A DNA stretch of 64,000 nt from Streptomyces liliiviolaceus (GTDB lineage: Bacteria > Actinomycetota > Actinomycetes > Streptomycetales > Streptomycetaceae), in assembly GCF_018070025.1 (NCBI RefSeq), contig NZ_JAGPYQ010000001.1:62001-126000 (forward strand), read 5' to 3'. The notes below the pieces were generated by a model. The model saw only the letters and a program-made list of their open reading frames with translations, searched no databases and was not told the DNA's origin. The position numbers were made by a program, and so were the translations under genes. This document shows, piece by piece, positions 34,573-43,831 of the stretch; within the stretch, counting starts at the first letter, position 1; every line of letters starts with the position of its first letter.

Positions 34573-35424
34573 ATGCGTCCACTACATCCCCCCGACCCGG
34601 CGCGAAGCGCCGAATGGCGGCGGCGCTTCGGCGAAGAGGCACGAGCCGACCGCCCCGACCTGTCGGCCCTGTGTCTGCTGGTGGGCGCACAGGCGGACGG
34701 CGAACTGACCGAGGCCGGGATGGACGCGGCCCAGATCGAACTGGACCGGCTGGCCGGAGAACTGCCGTTCCGGCCCGGCGGCCCCCGGTCCTGGGCCACG
34801 GCGCTCTCCGAGCACCTCGGCACCGGCCTCGGCTTCCGCGGTACGCCGGGCGACTACCAGCGCCTGGAGTCCTCCCTGCTGGACAAGGTGCTGAAGCGCC
34901 GCCGCGGACTGCCCATCCTGCTCTCCGTGGTGTGGATGGAGGTCGCGAGAAGGGCCGGAGCGCCCGTCTACGGAGTCGCCCTGCCCGGTCACTTCGTCGT
35001 CGGTTTCGGCCCGCCCGAGCAGCAGGTCCTCGTCGACCCCTTCGTCGGCGGCCGCGTACTGACCGGCACCGACGCGGAGCTGCTGGTGGCCGGTGCCACC
35101 GGCTCCCCCCTCGACCCGTCGATGCTCTCGCCCGCCGACCCGCTCGACGTCGTCCTGCGCATCCTCAACAACATCCGCGCCTGGGCCGCCGCCCGCCCCG
35201 AACGCTCCGACGTGGCCCTCTGGGCGGTCGACTTCTCGCTCCTGCTGCCCTCGCACCCGGCTCGTCTGCGCTACGAACGCGCCCAGCTCCTCGTGCAGCG
35301 CGGCGACTTCCTCATGGGCGCCACGGAACTCGACGCGTACGCGGAGATCGTGGCCGCCGTCGACGAGCCTGCGGCGGCCCGTGTACGGAGCCAGGCGCAC
35401 GCGGCCCGCGCGATGCTCAACTGA
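34573..35424 (+). CDS. SirB1 family transglutaminase-like protein
   Basis: 283 aa. The SirB1 N-terminal transglutaminase-like domain shows LLDKVLKRRRGLPILLSVVW and VYGVALPGHFVVGF, with VDPFVGG behind; as usual in SirB1 the position of the transglutaminase cysteine is a serine, so peptide cross-linking is not expected. A C-terminal TPR-like helical region (ARLRYERAQLLVQRGDFLMG) is as in YchA/SirB1. ATG 34573 was chosen; GTG 34552 is possible. Function in the cell is not established. Confidence 0.85.
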   Translation: MRPLHPPDPARSAEWRRRFGEEARADRPDLSALCLLVGAQADGELTEAGMDAAQIELDRLAGELPFRPGGPRSWATALSEHLGTGLGFRGTPGDYQRLESSLLDKVLKRRRGLPILLSVVWMEVARRAGAPVYGVALPGHFVVGFGPPEQQVLVDPFVGGRVLTGTDAELLVAGATGSPLDPSMLSPADPLDVVLRILNNIRAWAAARPERSDVALWAVDFSLLLPSHPARLRYERAQLLVQRGDFLMGATELDAYAEIVAAVDEPAAARVRSQAHAARAMLN

Positions 35425-35476
35425 CCCCCGGACCGGCCCCCGGTTGTCCCTGTCGGAGTCCTTGCCGGAGTCCCTT

Positions 35477-36340
35477 TCAGGGCTTCTTGACGGCCAGTTC
35501 CCCCAGCACGCGGGCCACCGATCCGATGAAGGCCGCGTACGCCCGGGCGCTGCACGGCAGTTCCGGGTTCCAGGGCGTCACGGTCGCGGCGGCGGTCAGG
35601 GCGCGCCAGGCCGGTACGGACTCCAACTCGGCGGCCGGGGCGGCGTTTCCGCGGACGTCCGCGAGGACCAGGTCGGGAGCGAGTTCCACCGCCCGCTCCC
35701 AGGTGGTCGTGGCCCAGTTCGCGCCGCCCTCGCCCGGCTCGATCAACTCCACTCCCAGTTCGGCCAGATGACGTAACTCCGGCCAGGCCCCGGGGCGGGC
35801 GAGGTGCACCTGGCCGGGCCCGGCGGCCGACAGGGCGAGGACCTTGAGCGGCACCGCGGCCTTCGGCCGTACTGCCGACCGGACAAGGTCCTCCGCGGCT
35901 GCCAACTCGTCGTCTTGTCCGGCCGGTTCACCGCCGAGGGCCTCGGCGAGTTCGGTGAAGCGGGCCAGGATGCGGGGCAGCGAGGTGTCGGCGCCGACCG
36001 CGAGGGCGAGCACCGGCGCGTCCGCCCGTGCGGCCGCCGGCTCCGTGACCGCGTACGGCTTCTTCCCGTCGTAGGTGACGTCGACGACCAGGTCCGGTCG
36101 CACGGAACCCAGCGTCGCGTGGTCGAGGGTTCTGCCCGCGCCCAGGTACGGGACGTCCGCGAGGGAGCCGGACTTGGCGCGGTCGGGCTCGTCGCCGTCG
36201 TGTCCTGACCCGTACACCGCGACGGGCCGCACCCCCAGGTCCCACAGCCCCGCACCCGCGCGTACGTACGCGGCGACGCGCTCGGGCCGTCCGGTGAGCC
36301 GGACCGTGATTCCCCGGTCGTCCGTGAATTCCCAGCCCAT
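35477..36340 (-). CDS. periplasmic-binding-protein-fold protein (FhuD/TroA type) without signal peptide
   Basis: 287 aa. Two alpha/beta lobes linked by a long helix, the class III binding-protein layout: RPERVAAYVRAGAGLWDLGV, PDLVVDVTYD, and in lobe two APDLVLADVRGN. From ATG 36340 (MGWEFTDDRG) there is no signal peptide, lipobox or membrane segment, and upstream in-frame sequence does not supply one. No permease or ATPase gene is adjacent. It may be a cytosolic ligand-binding protein or a relic of a siderophore/heme system. Confidence 0.75.
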   Translation of the reverse strand: MGWEFTDDRGITVRLTGRPERVAAYVRAGAGLWDLGVRPVAVYGSGHDGDEPDRAKSGSLADVPYLGAGRTLDHATLGSVRPDLVVDVTYDGKKPYAVTEPAAARADAPVLALAVGADTSLPRILARFTELAEALGGEPAGQDDELAAAEDLVRSAVRPKAAVPLKVLALSAAGPGQVHLARPGAWPELRHLAELGVELIEPGEGGANWATTTWERAVELAPDLVLADVRGNAAPAAELESVPAWRALTAAATVTPWNPELPCSARAYAAFIGSVARVLGELAVKKP

Positions 36341-36421
36341 ACGGCATCCGCCCCTTCGACACCCGCCCGGCGCGGCCCACCCGGCACCGGCAACGATGCG
36401 GCGGACGTCCGGACAGGGCAA

Positions 36422-36453
36422 GAGGGCACCCGGCCATCACCGGGTGCCCTCTC
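36422..36453 (-). terminator. terminator of the VanW-type gene
   Basis: AGAGGGCACCCGG (36422-36434) pairs perfectly with CCGGGTGCCCTCT (36441-36453), about 60 nt past the stop of the leftward VanW-type gene. A (CTG/CTA)n-like trinucleotide stretch lies between, at about 36483-36505. Confidence 0.85.
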
Positions 36454-36512
36454 GATGTTCCGCGAAGCGAACTGCTGCGGCGGCTACTGCTGCTACTGCT
36501 ACTGCGTGGGGT

Positions 36513-38867
36513 CTACGTCGGGTTGGTCTCGATCACTCCGACGCGGTCCGCCGCCGTCTTGCCGAGGAGCGCCTGGCGCAGTGCGCCGACCACGTCCTGC
36601 GGGGTCACGGCGGTCTTCTTGCCGTTGCCCCGGGCGATCGTCACACCGTCGAACGCGCCGCCGTACAGCTCCTTCAGCGCGGGCAGATCGTAGTAGTCGA
36701 CCAGCTTGCCCTCAGGAGTGGCCTTGACGCCGAGGAACTTCCACAGGGAGTTCTCGGGGCTGAACTGGACCACCGCGGCGCCCGCCTTGATGGTCACAAG
36801 TCCCGACATGGCGGGCTGCGCGAACTCCTTCATCATGCGGTCGACCTCGGCCTTGGAGACCTTGGGCTCCTTCGCCGTGGTCGGCACCTTCACGGGAGCC
36901 GACTCACCCGTCTCCACCTGGGTGCGGTACGCGTCCTCGACGGCCTTGGTCGACCGGTCGATGTCGATGCCCTGGCCCGCCTTGCCGTAGACGGCGACGG
37001 CCTTGCCCGACTGGAACTTGATCGTTCCTTCGGTCGCCGAGCCGGAACCGCCCGCGGCCCCTTCGAGGGCTGCCGCCAGCTTCTCCTCGTCGACGGGCAT
37101 GACGGGGGCGACGACCCGCTCCTGGCCGATCAGCGAGCCGATCACCGAGACGGGGTTGTAGTCGCTGCCCGCGGCGGCCCGCACGGTGGCCTGGCTGTCG
37201 AGCTGGAGCCCGGCCTGGTCCGGCTTGAGCGCGACGGTGTCGCCCTCGACCGAGAGCTGCAACGGTTTTGCGGCCGACGCCTTGAACGCGTCGTCGAGCT
37301 TCTGGACGGCCTCGTCGCGCGTACCGCCGCCGATGTCCACACCGAGCACGCTGGTGCCCTTGGGGACGTCGGAGTGGTTCATGAGCAGTCCGGCGCCGTA
37401 CGCGAGGCCGCCCAGGGCCACCACGCCGGTGACCAGGAGCACGAGCTTGTTGCGGCCCTTTTTCTTCTGCTTGGGCCGCGCGGCGGCGGGCGCGGCCGGT
37501 GAGACCGGTTCCGGCAGCTTCGGGGGCTGGTGCGGCAGCGGTCCGTCGGTGTGCGCACCCGGTCCGAACGGCGAGTTCGGGGCGGAGGGCACGACGGGGA
37601 TGCCGCTGGTGAGGGTGTGCCCGGAGACGTTCTCACCGGCGCCGCCGTAGCCCGGCGCGCCCGGTTCGGGTGCGGGGACCTGCGGGGTGAGGATCGCGGT
37701 GTCGTCGCTCAGGCCGCCACCGGGACGGCCGGCGCCCGCGGGGGCACCGTTGAAGGCGGAACCGCTCTGGGCGCCCTTGCCACCGGGGAAGCCGGAGGCG
37801 TCCGGGCCACCGGGAGCGCCCTGCCCGCCGGGGCCGGGACCGCCGGGGGCACGGTGACCGCCGGGACCAGCCTGGCCGCCGGGCGCACCGGGGTTGCCGG
37901 GAGCACGGTGACCGCCGGGGAAGCCCTGGCCGCCTGGGGCGCCGGGTGCCGCCAGGGGCGTGTCGCCGCTGACCGGGCCGCCGGTGGGACCCGCGGGCCC
38001 ACGCTGGCCGCCCTGACCGTTCTGGCCGTTCTGGGCGCCCTGACCGTTCTGGCCGCCGTCGGAGAAGTACGGGAGTCCGTCGCGGCGCGGTTCGGCGCCG
38101 CCGTTGTCGCCCGCCTGGGCGCCCGTCGGGTACGGAGATCCGCCCGGCCCGGTGCCCAGCGGCCCCGCCGCCAGCGCCCGGGAGACGTCGAAGGAGCCGG
38201 TACCGCCGCCGTGGCCGGGGGCCACCGGTGCGGTGCCGCCCGCGCCGGGCAGTCCCGCGCCGTTGGTACCGCCGCCGGGCCGCGCGCCGGGGGTGGCGGC
38301 GCCGCCGGGCCGCGCCGTGGGCGCTCCGGAGGGGCCAACTCCCGCACCGGCGCCCGTCGCCGGGCCCTGCGCGCCCGAACCGGCGGCCATTCCGGCGCCG
38401 TTGGCGTTGCCGCCGCCCGGGCCGCCCTTGGGCGCACCGGCCTTGCGGGGGGCGAACCAGTCGCTCCGCTTCTCCTCGGCGCCACCACCGGAAGCACCGG
38501 CACCACCGGCGCCGGGCGCGGGGTGGGAGCCCGTGTCGGAGTCGACGGGCCGGGTCGGAAGGGCGGGCGGTCCGGCCTCCGGGGCCGTGGACCGGGACGC
38601 ACCTGTGGCGTCGGAGGACTCCGCGTTGGCCACGGGCGTGCGCACGACGACCGGCGGAATCGGCCGGGATCCGGGGATGTTGATGCGGATCCGCGTCGTC
38701 AGCGTGGTCTCGGTCTTGGGCTGTTCCGGCCGGTCACCGGCACTGCGCCCCGCGTCGGCGGCGCCGTCGGAAGCCATCGGCGTTCCGTACGGCGGAGTCC
38801 CCGACGGGTATGCGGTTCCCCCGCGCCCGTTGGGCCCGGAGGACGAACTGTCAGTTTCACGACTCAA
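36513..38867 (-). CDS. VanW/peptidoglycan-binding domain membrane protein with collagen-like region
   Basis: 784 aa. Residues about 1-460 are disordered Gly/Pro/Ala-rich and include a collagen-like stretch of Gly-X-Y triplets (GAPGGQGFPGGHRAPGNPGA and similar, about 305-385). One membrane helix follows (KLVLLVTGVVALGGLAYGAGLL, about 475-500), then two peptidoglycan-binding type 4/VanW-associated repeats (KGTSVLGVDIGGGTRDEAVQ; LSVEGDTVALKPDQAGLQLD). The long tail is probably cytoplasmic. TTG 38867 has AGGAG nine bases upstream. It is likely involved in the cell wall; an exact role is unknown. Confidence 0.8.
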   Translation of the reverse strand: MSRETDSSSSGPNGRGGTAYPSGTPPYGTPMASDGAADAGRSAGDRPEQPKTETTLTTRIRINIPGSRPIPPVVVRTPVANAESSDATGASRSTAPEAGPPALPTRPVDSDTGSHPAPGAGGAGASGGGAEEKRSDWFAPRKAGAPKGGPGGGNANGAGMAAGSGAQGPATGAGAGVGPSGAPTARPGGAATPGARPGGGTNGAGLPGAGGTAPVAPGHGGGTGSFDVSRALAAGPLGTGPGGSPYPTGAQAGDNGGAEPRRDGLPYFSDGGQNGQGAQNGQNGQGGQRGPAGPTGGPVSGDTPLAAPGAPGGQGFPGGHRAPGNPGAPGGQAGPGGHRAPGGPGPGGQGAPGGPDASGFPGGKGAQSGSAFNGAPAGAGRPGGGLSDDTAILTPQVPAPEPGAPGYGGAGENVSGHTLTSGIPVVPSAPNSPFGPGAHTDGPLPHQPPKLPEPVSPAAPAAARPKQKKKGRNKLVLLVTGVVALGGLAYGAGLLMNHSDVPKGTSVLGVDIGGGTRDEAVQKLDDAFKASAAKPLQLSVEGDTVALKPDQAGLQLDSQATVRAAAGSDYNPVSVIGSLIGQERVVAPVMPVDEEKLAAALEGAAGGSGSATEGTIKFQSGKAVAVYGKAGQGIDIDRSTKAVEDAYRTQVETGESAPVKVPTTAKEPKVSKAEVDRMMKEFAQPAMSGLVTIKAGAAVVQFSPENSLWKFLGVKATPEGKLVDYYDLPALKELYGGAFDGVTIARGNGKKTAVTPQDVVGALRQALLGKTAADRVGVIETNPT

Positions 38868-39034
38868 GGCAGGTTCTCCTGGTTGGCTCCACCGCCCGGG
38901 TTACTCGACCTCGACCTCGATTCGGGCGGCTCGGCGGCGCGCTCCACCATACTGGCCACTTGTCCCCCTCATTTTGCGGCCGTCGGGGAAACCCACACCG
39001 GACTTGCACCTGCGCGCTGTGGCGAAGTGGTACG

Positions 39035-39490
39035 TCACTTGCCAAGTCGGGCGGCGGGGCCGCCCGGTTGCCGTTCCTGGCCAAGGGTGGCGCACATCAC
39101 AGCCAGAGCCATCCCGCCGAGCAGGAAGAGATAGGAGCCCGCTCCCGCGGCGAAGAGGAAGTCGCCCTCGGGGCGGCTGGCGGTGAGCAGGACGACGGCG
39201 ATCATCCAGCCGGCCGCGGGCGCGACCGCTCCGGCCCGGCCGCCGGTCGCGCGTGATCCGCCGAGGAACAGGCCCGCCGCACCGGCCAGCGCGAGCAGCA
39301 GCCCGCCCGGGAACCAGCCCGACTGGACCAGCGCCCCGGCCACCGCGACCACGGCGCCGAGGACGAAGAGGCCCAGGTGGACGACGACCCGCAGGGCCGA
39401 GGGCGGGCGCAGGGGCTGGGCGAGCATGACGCCCGCGTTCGACCGGTCCGCCGGCGAACGGTTCGCGCTCGACCTGTTCGCCGCGTTCAT
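39035..39490 (-). CDS. DUF6113-like integral membrane protein
   Basis: 151 aa. A charged N terminus is followed by four predicted membrane helices ([69 protein letters not shown]). It matches small streptomycete membrane proteins found directly after mshB. ATG 39490 overlaps the mshB stop by 4 bp (ATGA), so it is translationally coupled to mycothiol deacetylase; a functional link is possible but unproven. Confidence 0.8.
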   Translation of the reverse strand: MNAANRSSANRSPADRSNAGVMLAQPLRPPSALRVVVHLGLFVLGAVVAVAGALVQSGWFPGGLLLALAGAAGLFLGGSRATGGRAGAVAPAAGWMIAVVLLTASRPEGDFLFAAGAGSYLFLLGGMALAVMCATLGQERQPGGPAARLGK

Positions 39491-40464
39491 CGCGTACCGC
39501 CCTCGGTGGTTGCTTCTGTGATCTGTGCGAATGTGCTCTCCGCGAACAGTTCCGTGATGCCCGCGAACAGATCGCTCTCCCGGGCCGTCCCGCCACGCTC
39601 GCCGCGCACCAACTCGTAGTACTCCACGGGGAAGAGGGGCTGCGCGAGCCGGTTGGAGAGGGCGAACCACGGTTCGGCGACCTCGATCTGGGTGGCGTGC
39701 GCCCGCATCGCGGCGGCCTTGGCCGCGACCTGGGCGGTGCCGTCGATCTCCGTGGTGACCACCGGGTCGTCCACCACGCCCGGCACGTCGTCGACCGTGG
39801 CGGAGGCGGGGAAGGGCAGTTCGCCGAGTACGTCCTTGAGGCGGGCGAAGCCCTCGTCGGCGACGGAACGCGGCACGCGGTTCCAGTAGATCTTCGCGAT
39901 CGTCCACGGTTCGCCGAGGTCGGTGCGGAAGTCCGGCTCGGCCGCGAGATCGGCGGCGCGCATGGCGACGCGGTGGGCCTGGATGTGATCCGGGTGGCCG
40001 TAGCCGCCGTCCGGGTCGTAGGTGACGAGCACGTGGGGGCGTACCTCGCGGATCACGCCGACCAGATGGGCGGCCGCCTCGTCGACGTCCGCGCGCCAGA
40101 AGCAGCGCGGGTCGTCGTTGTCCGGGAGGCCCATCATCCCGGAGTCCTCGTAGCGGCCGGCGCCGCCGAGCGAACGGGCGTCCCGCACGCCCAGCTCACG
40201 CATCGCCTCGGCAAGCTCCGCCAGGCGGTGCTCGCCGAGGTGTTCTCCCGACAGATGCGCGAGTGTGGGCGGAATGACCTCGCCCAGCTCGCCCCGTGTA
40301 CAGGTCACGAGGGTGACCTGAGCGCCCATGGCCGCGTACCTGGCCATGGTGGCGCCGTTGTTGATCGCCTCGTCGTCCGGGTGCGCGTGCACCAGGAGCA
40401 GACGCCCGGCGAAGGGGGAGGGGGGTCCCCCGGGCCGGCGGCCGGAAGAGGGCAGTTCCGTCAT
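39487..40464 (-). CDS. mshB: N-acetyl-1-D-myo-inositol-2-amino-2-deoxy-alpha-D-glucopyranoside deacetylase (mycothiol)
   Basis: 325 aa. The PIG-L/LmbE zinc deacetylase motif HAHPDDE (zinc His28 and Asp31) and the second His in GYGHPDH are present; [20 protein letters not shown] and DNDDP are specific to the MshB branch rather than Mca. It deacetylates GlcNAc-Ins in mycothiol synthesis, in the cytosol. ATG 40464 follows a GGTGGGG stretch. Presence of this gene supports actinobacterial origin. Confidence 0.93.
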   Translation of the reverse strand: MTELPSSGRRPGGPPSPFAGRLLLVHAHPDDEAINNGATMARYAAMGAQVTLVTCTRGELGEVIPPTLAHLSGEHLGEHRLAELAEAMRELGVRDARSLGGAGRYEDSGMMGLPDNDDPRCFWRADVDEAAAHLVGVIREVRPHVLVTYDPDGGYGHPDHIQAHRVAMRAADLAAEPDFRTDLGEPWTIAKIYWNRVPRSVADEGFARLKDVLGELPFPASATVDDVPGVVDDPVVTTEIDGTAQVAAKAAAMRAHATQIEVAEPWFALSNRLAQPLFPVEYYELVRGERGGTARESDLFAGITELFAESTFAQITEATTEGGTR

Positions 40465-40494
40465 GGTCCCCACCCTACGAGGCGGGGGTCACGG

Positions 40495-40689
40495 TCAGAA
40501 CTTGATGTCCCCGATCATGCCGGCGATGTTCGTGGTCAGCTCGTTGATCGTCGGGGCGATCGTCGAGCTGGCGAGGTAGAAGCCGAGCAGGACGCAGACG
40601 ATGGCGTGAGGCGCCTTCAGCCCTGATTTCTTGACCAGGATGAAGACGATGATCGCCAGTAGCACCACCGCCGAAATCGAAAGTGCCAC
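40495..40689 (-). CDS. small membrane protein, 64 aa
   Basis: Two hydrophobic segments (SISAVVLLAIIVFILV and AIVCVLLGFYLASSTIAP) separated by KKSGLKAPH, ending GMIGDIKF. GTG 40689 has GGAGG nine bases upstream. I recall similar short proteins in streptomycetes, often upstream of mshB; function unknown. It is 30 nt upstream of mshB and probably in its transcript. Confidence 0.8.
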   Translation of the reverse strand: MALSISAVVLLAIIVFILVKKSGLKAPHAIVCVLLGFYLASSTIAPTINELTTNIAGMIGDIKF

Positions 40690-40813
40690 GGCGGCTCACC
40701 TCCAAAGATCCCAGGGACAACGGGGGGTGGGGTCGAACATTGGGGGGCAACAAATCCGTGCAACGGTCAGCAGGTTGATACCCACACAGCGCTAGTGATC
40801 ATAACTATTCGTG

Positions 40814-40835
40814 CGTGCGCATTGATCGGCGCACG
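40814..40835 (+). promoter_or_regulatory. leader hairpin of the S9 peptidase gene
   Basis: CGTGCGC (40814-40820) pairs with GCGCACG (40829-40835) 38 nt before the start codon, in the divergent promoter gap. Confidence 0.35.
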
Positions 40836-40872
40836 GCCGCACAAGGGGGCGCATGGCCAATATGGTCGGAGC

Positions 40873-43017
40873 ATGACGACCGAGCCTCTCTCCTTTCCGC
40901 GCCGGCAGGCGCGCACCCTGCGTTTCACGCTGGGCGCGCCCCGCGCGTTCACCGTGGCGCCCGACGGTTCACGTGTGGTGTTCCTGCGGTCCTCGTCCGG
41001 CACGGACCGGGCGAACCAGCTGTGGGTCCTCGACGTGGCGAGCGGCGAGGAGCGCCCGGCGGCCGACCCGGGGGCGCTCCTAGGGGGTTCCTCCGAGCGC
41101 CTCCCGGCGGCGGAACGGGCCCGCCGCGAGCGCAGCCGCGAGGGCGGCGCGGGCATCGTCGGGTATGCCACGGACGCCGCCGTGGAGGTGGCGTCCTTCG
41201 CCCTGTCGGGGCGGCTGTTCACCGCCGAGCTGAGGGCCGGAACGGCACGTGAACTGCGGGTTCGCGGACCGGTGATCGACCCGCGCCCGTCCCCCGACGG
41301 ACGGCTCGTCGCCTACGTCGCCGGGGGCGCCCTGCGGGTCGTCGGCGCGGAGGGCGAGGACGACCGGGCGCTCGCGGAGCCGGAGTCGGACACGGTGACC
41401 TACGGGCTCGCCGAGTTCGTCGCGGCCGAGGAGATGGGCCGCTCACGGGGCTTCTGGTGGTCACCGGAGTCGGACCGCCTGCTGGTGGCGCGGGCCGACG
41501 ACGCCCCCGTACGCCGCTGGTGGATCTCCGACCCCGCGCATCCCGGGCGGGAGCCGCAGCAGGTCGCGTATCCGGCGGCGGGCACCGACAACGCCGAGGT
41601 GCGGCTATTCGTACTGGGGCTCGACGGGGTACGTACGGAGGTCCGGTGGGACCGGGCGCGCTATCCCTATCTGGCGCGAGTGCACTGGTCGGCCGCCGGG
41701 GCGCCGCTACTGCTCGTACAGGCGCGCGACCAGGCGAGTCAGCTCTATCTCGCCGTCGATCCGGACTCCGGGACGACCAGGATGGTGCACGCGGACGAAG
41801 ATCCGATTTGGCTTGATCTTTTCCCTGGTGTGCCGAGCTGGAGCCCGAGCGGACAGCTCGTGCGGATCGCCGACGAGGGAGGGGCGCGTGTGCTGGCGGT
41901 GGGCGAACGCCCCCTCACGGGTCCGCAGTTGCACGTGCGCGCCGTGCTCGACGTGTCCGACGACGACGTGCTCGTGTCCGCGTCGGCCGGCACGGCCGCG
42001 GCCGACCCCGAGATCGGGGAGGTCCACGTCTACCGGGTCAGCGACCTCGGCGTGGAGCGGATCTCCCAGGAGCCCGGCGTGCACTCGGCGGTGCGGGCGG
42101 GCGGTACGACCGTCCTCGTGTCGGCCGTGCCCGACCGGCCCGGAGCACAGGTCCGCGTGGTGCGCGACACAGGACGCAGGGCGACGGGGAGCGGCCGTCC
42201 GGAGGCGGTGACCGTGGCCTCGTACGCCGAGCACCCCGGAACGAGCCCGCGCGTGCACCTCACGGAAGCCGGTGAGCGCCGGGTGCCGTGCGCCGTCGTG
42301 CTCCCCACGGATTACGAGAGCGGTCCGCTGCCCGTCCTGATGGACCCGTACGGCGGGCCGCACGGGCAGCGGGTCCTGGCGGCGCACAACGCGTACCTCG
42401 CGCCCCAGTGGTTCGCCGATCAGGGCTTCGCCGTGGTCGTGGCGGACGGGCGGGGCATGCCGGGCCGCTCACCGGCCTGGGAGAAGGCGGTCAAGGACGA
42501 TCTGGCGGCGGTCGTCCTCGACGACCAGATCCACGCGCTGCACGCCCTCGCCGAGCGCTTCCCGCTGGATCTGACCCGGGTGGCGATCCGCGGCTGGTCG
42601 TTCGGCGGCTATCTCGCGGGCCTCGCGGCGCTGCGCCGCCCCGACGTCTTCCACGCGGCCGTGGTGGGCGCGCCGGTCACCGACCAGCGGCTGTACGACA
42701 CCCACTACACGGAGCGATATCTGGGCGACCCGAACCGGCAGCCCGAGGTGTACGCGGCGAACTCGCTGATCGACGACGACGGGCTGGTGGGGGCGGTCGA
42801 ACCGGCGCGGCCCATGATGGTCGTGCACGGTCTCGCCGACGACAACGTGGTGGTCGCGCACTCCCTGCGGCTGTCCTCCGCGCTGCTGGCCGCGGGCCGT
42901 CCGCACGAGGTGCTGCCGCTGTCCGGGGTCACGCACATGACCCCGCAGGAACAGGTCGCGGAGAACCTGCTGCTGCTCCAGGTGGACTTCCTGAAGCGGT
43001 CCCTGGGACTGCGGTAG
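40873..43017 (+). CDS. S9 family prolyl oligopeptidase (dipeptidyl peptidase IV-like)
   Basis: 714 aa. An N-terminal beta-propeller (about 20-460: RFTLGAPRAFTVAPDGSRVV, WSPESDRLLVARAD) is followed by an alpha/beta hydrolase domain with the catalytic Ser in GWSFGGYLAG (about 576), Asp in GLADDNVV (about 656) and His in GVTHMTPQEQ (about 689). The Glu-Glu motif AEEMGRSRGFWWSPE for N-terminal recognition supports a DPP-IV type aminopeptidase. No signal peptide, so cytosolic. The nearby oligopeptide importers suggest peptide catabolism. Confidence 0.9.
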   Translation: MTTEPLSFPRRQARTLRFTLGAPRAFTVAPDGSRVVFLRSSSGTDRANQLWVLDVASGEERPAADPGALLGGSSERLPAAERARRERSREGGAGIVGYATDAAVEVASFALSGRLFTAELRAGTARELRVRGPVIDPRPSPDGRLVAYVAGGALRVVGAEGEDDRALAEPESDTVTYGLAEFVAAEEMGRSRGFWWSPESDRLLVARADDAPVRRWWISDPAHPGREPQQVAYPAAGTDNAEVRLFVLGLDGVRTEVRWDRARYPYLARVHWSAAGAPLLLVQARDQASQLYLAVDPDSGTTRMVHADEDPIWLDLFPGVPSWSPSGQLVRIADEGGARVLAVGERPLTGPQLHVRAVLDVSDDDVLVSASAGTAAADPEIGEVHVYRVSDLGVERISQEPGVHSAVRAGGTTVLVSAVPDRPGAQVRVVRDTGRRATGSGRPEAVTVASYAEHPGTSPRVHLTEAGERRVPCAVVLPTDYESGPLPVLMDPYGGPHGQRVLAAHNAYLAPQWFADQGFAVVVADGRGMPGRSPAWEKAVKDDLAAVVLDDQIHALHALAERFPLDLTRVAIRGWSFGGYLAGLAALRRPDVFHAAVVGAPVTDQRLYDTHYTERYLGDPNRQPEVYAANSLIDDDGLVGAVEPARPMMVVHGLADDNVVVAHSLRLSSALLAAGRPHEVLPLSGVTHMTPQEQVAENLLLLQVDFLKRSLGLR

Positions 43018-43027
43018 GACCGGCGCA

Positions 43028-43106
43028 CCGGACGGTCGGGGTCCGGGCGGCCGGGGTCCGGCGTCCGAGCGGTCGGAGTCCGAGGTCCGGGCGGTCGGGG
43101 TCCGGC
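43028..43106. repeat. degenerate G-rich tandem repeat
   Basis: Four loose units of (C)GG(T/C)CGG(G/A)GTCCG spaced 15-22 bp between the converging peptidase and TetR genes. Probably a slippage product; no gene is here. Confidence 0.5.
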
Positions 43107-43120
43107 CGCCCGCACGGCCG

Positions 43121-43726
43121 TTACCGCAGGCTTCGGACGAGCAGGTCGATCAGCCGCCGGTAGGTGTCAGGCGAGCCGGACACCTGCCCGATGCCGCCCG
43201 ACTCCAGGTGCACCGCGCCGTGCAGGGCCGTCCAGACGACCTGCGCGGCCTCCCCCACGTCGGCGAAGCCCCGGGGTGTGCGGCCTCCGGCGAGGTCCTG
43301 GACCAGCTCGATCAGGACCTCGAAGACCGCATGGCCGTACACCGACGCCTCGGAGCCCGTCCGGGCGACCGGTCCGCCGCCGCCGAAGACGAGCGCATAG
43401 CGCCGCGGATGCGCGAGCGCGAAGTGCCGGTATCCGTCGCAGGCCTGACGGAAGCGCGGCTCGGGGGCCACCGACCGGTCCACGTCGACCGCGTGCCAGA
43501 GGTCGTTCAGCGCCCGGACGGCCAGGGCGCCGAGCAGTCCGTCCTTGTTGCCGAACCGGTTGTACACCCCCATGGGCGCGACCTCGGCCTCGCGGGCGAC
43601 CGCGCGCACGGTGACGCCGGCCAGGCCCTCGCGGTCGAGCACGTCCTGCGCCGCGTCCAGCAGTACCTCGTGCAGCCGTTCGCTCGCCGTACGGCGCCTG
43701 GACGGCGGACCTGCTCCGGCGCTCAT
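43121..43726 (-). CDS. TetR family transcriptional regulator
   Basis: 201 aa. N-terminal HTH (LLDAAQDVLDREGLAGVTVRAV...VAPMGVYNRFGNKDGLLGALA, about 15-65), then a TetR_C-type ligand domain with the YRHFALAHPRRYALVFGG stretch common in this WHG/YP subgroup. ATG 43726 follows GGAGGAG. It is divergent from the two-component/MMPL genes, with a palindromic operator candidate between, so it probably represses itself and that side. Confidence 0.88.
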   Translation of the reverse strand: MSAGAGPPSRRRTASERLHEVLLDAAQDVLDREGLAGVTVRAVAREAEVAPMGVYNRFGNKDGLLGALAVRALNDLWHAVDVDRSVAPEPRFRQACDGYRHFALAHPRRYALVFGGGGPVARTGSEASVYGHAVFEVLIELVQDLAGGRTPRGFADVGEAAQVVWTALHGAVHLESGGIGQVSGSPDTYRRLIDLLVRSLR

Positions 43727-43766
43727 CCGTCCCACTCCTCCTGTTCGGGCCACCCGGCGGGCCACG

Positions 43767-43787
43767 CTGTATAACATCGTTCTACAG
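43767..43787. promoter_or_regulatory. TetR operator candidate
   Basis: A 21-bp near-palindrome, CTGTATAAC-ATC-GTTCTACAG, one mismatch per arm. It lies 41 bp upstream of tetR and 45 bp upstream of the histidine kinase start, and TATAAC may also be the -10 of one promoter. Confidence 0.6.
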
Positions 43788-43831
43788 GGTGCCTCGTCGT
43801 GCCCACAGGGCGGCAACCGGAGTGATCACTC

